From Pseudomonas parasichuanensis (GTDB lineage: Bacteria > Pseudomonadota > Gammaproteobacteria > Pseudomonadales > Pseudomonadaceae), in the NCBI RefSeq assembly GCF_021601385.1, contig NZ_BQHO01000021.1, forward strand, positions 44,068-108,067: a stretch of 64,000 nt of DNA. The letters run 5' to 3'. The position numbers were made by a program, and so were the translations under genes. Below, piece by piece: positions 63,301 to 64,000 of the stretch; the first letter of the stretch is position 1, and each line of letters opens with the position of its first letter. Below the pieces are notes generated by a model. That model did no database searches. It worked only from the letters and a program-made list of their open reading frames with translations, and was not told where the DNA came from.

Positions 63301-63580
63301 TGCAGCGCCTATGAGATCGAGCGCCGCCCGCGCGGCGCATCGCTGGCAAGCCAGCTCCCACAGTTTGTTTCGGGCCAGTTATTCCTGTGGAAGTACCGGC
63401 GCCTGCCTTGGTGCATGCCTTGAGTCATGCGGGGCGGCGGCAACGCCCATGCTGAAACCGCGTCGTACCAACAAGACGGACAGTGATGACCTTGCAGGAG
63501 TAACTGGCCCGAAACAGATGTGGGAGCTGGCTTGCCAGCGATGCGCCGCGCGGGCGGCGCTCGATCTCAAGAGCGCTGCA
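63301..63580. repeat. Large inverted repeat with about 87-bp arms around a REP core
   Basis: The left arm 63301-63387 and right arm 63495-63580 are near-perfect complements with only a few differences. Each contains a GCTGGCAAGCCAGCTCCCACA REP unit plus about 40 bp of non-REP sequence outside it (GATCGAGCGCCGCCCGCGCG) and about 25 bp inside (GTTTCGGGCCAGTTA). A 107-bp centre separates the arms. It is much longer than the other REP pairs here, suggesting duplication by inversion or a mobile-like module. Confidence 0.85.
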
Positions 63581-63766
63581 AAAACACCGGCGAACACCTG
63601 GTGGCCGTGATGCGGTCCAGCGCCAGACCTTCCCAGCCTCAAGCATTTTTGCGACTTGCCAGAACCCCGTACGACATTTCCGAAACTGAAACCAAATCCT
63701 ACAGCTCCGCATAGCTTGGGACGTATCCTACGCGGCTTGCGGAAGCTTCGATGTTGTCGGTGGAAT

Positions 63767-63927
63767 CCCTCAGGAATAACTTCCTCGGGTCGCTATTTCA
63801 GGCGACCGGGCGTGAGACACCCGGCAGGCAAACGGAAGCACCGCTTGATGGTGGTCGTGCGCGGGCAGGCTATGCCTGGCCGGGTTTTCCGTATGCCCCG
63901 GGTCTCAACCCGTGCACGACTGCCACC
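63767..63927 (+). promoter_or_regulatory. Structured 5' leader upstream of the right-edge gene
   Basis: Successive stems are seen: AGGAA-TAAC-TTCCT (63772-63785) and GGTCGC-N8-GCGACC (63788-63807). A closed multi-branch element follows whose outer stem GGTGG/TCGTGC pairs with GCACGA/CCACC (63850-63860 with 63914-63927). Inside it are CAGGC-TAT-GCCTG and CGGGT-CTCA-ACCCG. This density of stems points to a folded RNA leader, possibly a cis-regulator. I do not recognise a named Rfam class. Confidence 0.5.
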
Positions 63928-63982
63928 CAAATCCGTGAGACGAGGAGGACGGCAGTTCTGACTACGCATACGGAGATTCGTC

Positions 63983-64000
63983 ATGAAAAAACTCGTCCCC
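63983..64000 (+). CDS. Start of a gene cut by the right edge (MKKLVP...)
   Basis: Only six codons are visible, MKKLVP. The ATG has GGAG 7 bases upstream (63972-63975), so the start is well supported. The beginning resembles short Pseudomonas proteins of the DUF3077/DUF6124 kind, which from memory often start MKKLVPDPP and follow long conserved leaders. That link cannot be confirmed from six residues. Confidence 0.55.

Larger units (their letters stand above)
63195..63982. other. Gene-free region holding a large inverted repeat and a structured leader
   Basis: 788 bases with no convincing CDS; open frames here are short and lack conserved motifs. It contains the inverted repeat at 63301-63580, then about 185 bases of unremarkable sequence, then a run of hairpins (63767-63927) leading to the gene that starts at 63983. 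Confidence 0.6.

Overview
This window is a core-chromosome segment of a Pseudomonas, most likely of the P. putida group. The evidence is its high GC content, the gene order (ftsY, M16 peptidases, rsmD, then coaD, fdx and ggt, later ilvA/rpiA and D2HGDH/serA), a CadA/CadR metal pair, and many intergenic REP palindromes of the kind known from P. putida. Coding density is high. I saw no insertion sequence, prophage, CRISPR array, tRNA or rRNA.

Layout. 1-8.8 kb: the 5' part of ftsY runs off the left edge. Divergent from it are a pair of M16 peptidase-like genes, rsmD, a third and fused M16 gene, and a YheT-type hydrolase. 8.9-14.3 kb: a sulfurtransferase and a TetR regulator face a co-directional set of aldehyde dehydrogenase, Tat lipoprotein and GMC oxidoreductase, which looks like an alcohol-to-acid oxidation unit. 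14.4-24.3 kb: housekeeping genes (coaD, ferredoxin, ggt, mutM, an HDOD protein, rlmI, a DUF4153 membrane protein and ilvD). 24.4-30.5 kb: an exported HAD-like protein, a cystine-type symporter, folA and a DUF2868/DUF3482 membrane-GTPase pair. 30.6-36.3 kb: a LysR regulator, a three-gene 2-aminoethylphosphonate-type ABC importer and a PhnZ/TmpB-type HD oxygenase, with no PhnY/TmpA dioxygenase nearby. 36.4-39.2 kb: the cadA ATPase divergent from cadR across a MerR-type promoter. 39.3-49.5 kb: TSUP-lgt-thyA, an NRDE protein, rppH-ptsP, a HAD-IB phosphatase, ilvA and rpiA. 49.6-55.2 kb: two SdiA-regulated-domain paralogues, an FAH-family hydrolase, and a D-2-hydroxyglutarate dehydrogenase next to serA, a pair known to be metabolically coupled. 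55.3-63.2 kb: small exported proteins, a DUF523/2OG-oxygenase overlap, two hydrolases, a redoxin-like protein, an acetyltransferase and a penicillin/AHL-acylase-family Ntn hydrolase. 63.2-64 kb: no gene. This stretch holds a large inverted repeat and then a highly structured leader before a gene that starts at 63983 and leaves the window.

The observations most worth following are the phosphonate importer with its lone HD oxygenase, the structured leader at the right end, the TetR/ALDH/Tat/GMC unit, the GTPase lacking a normal G4 motif, and the REP family with co-varying stems. Functions are read from recognisable motifs and family knowledge; no database search was possible.
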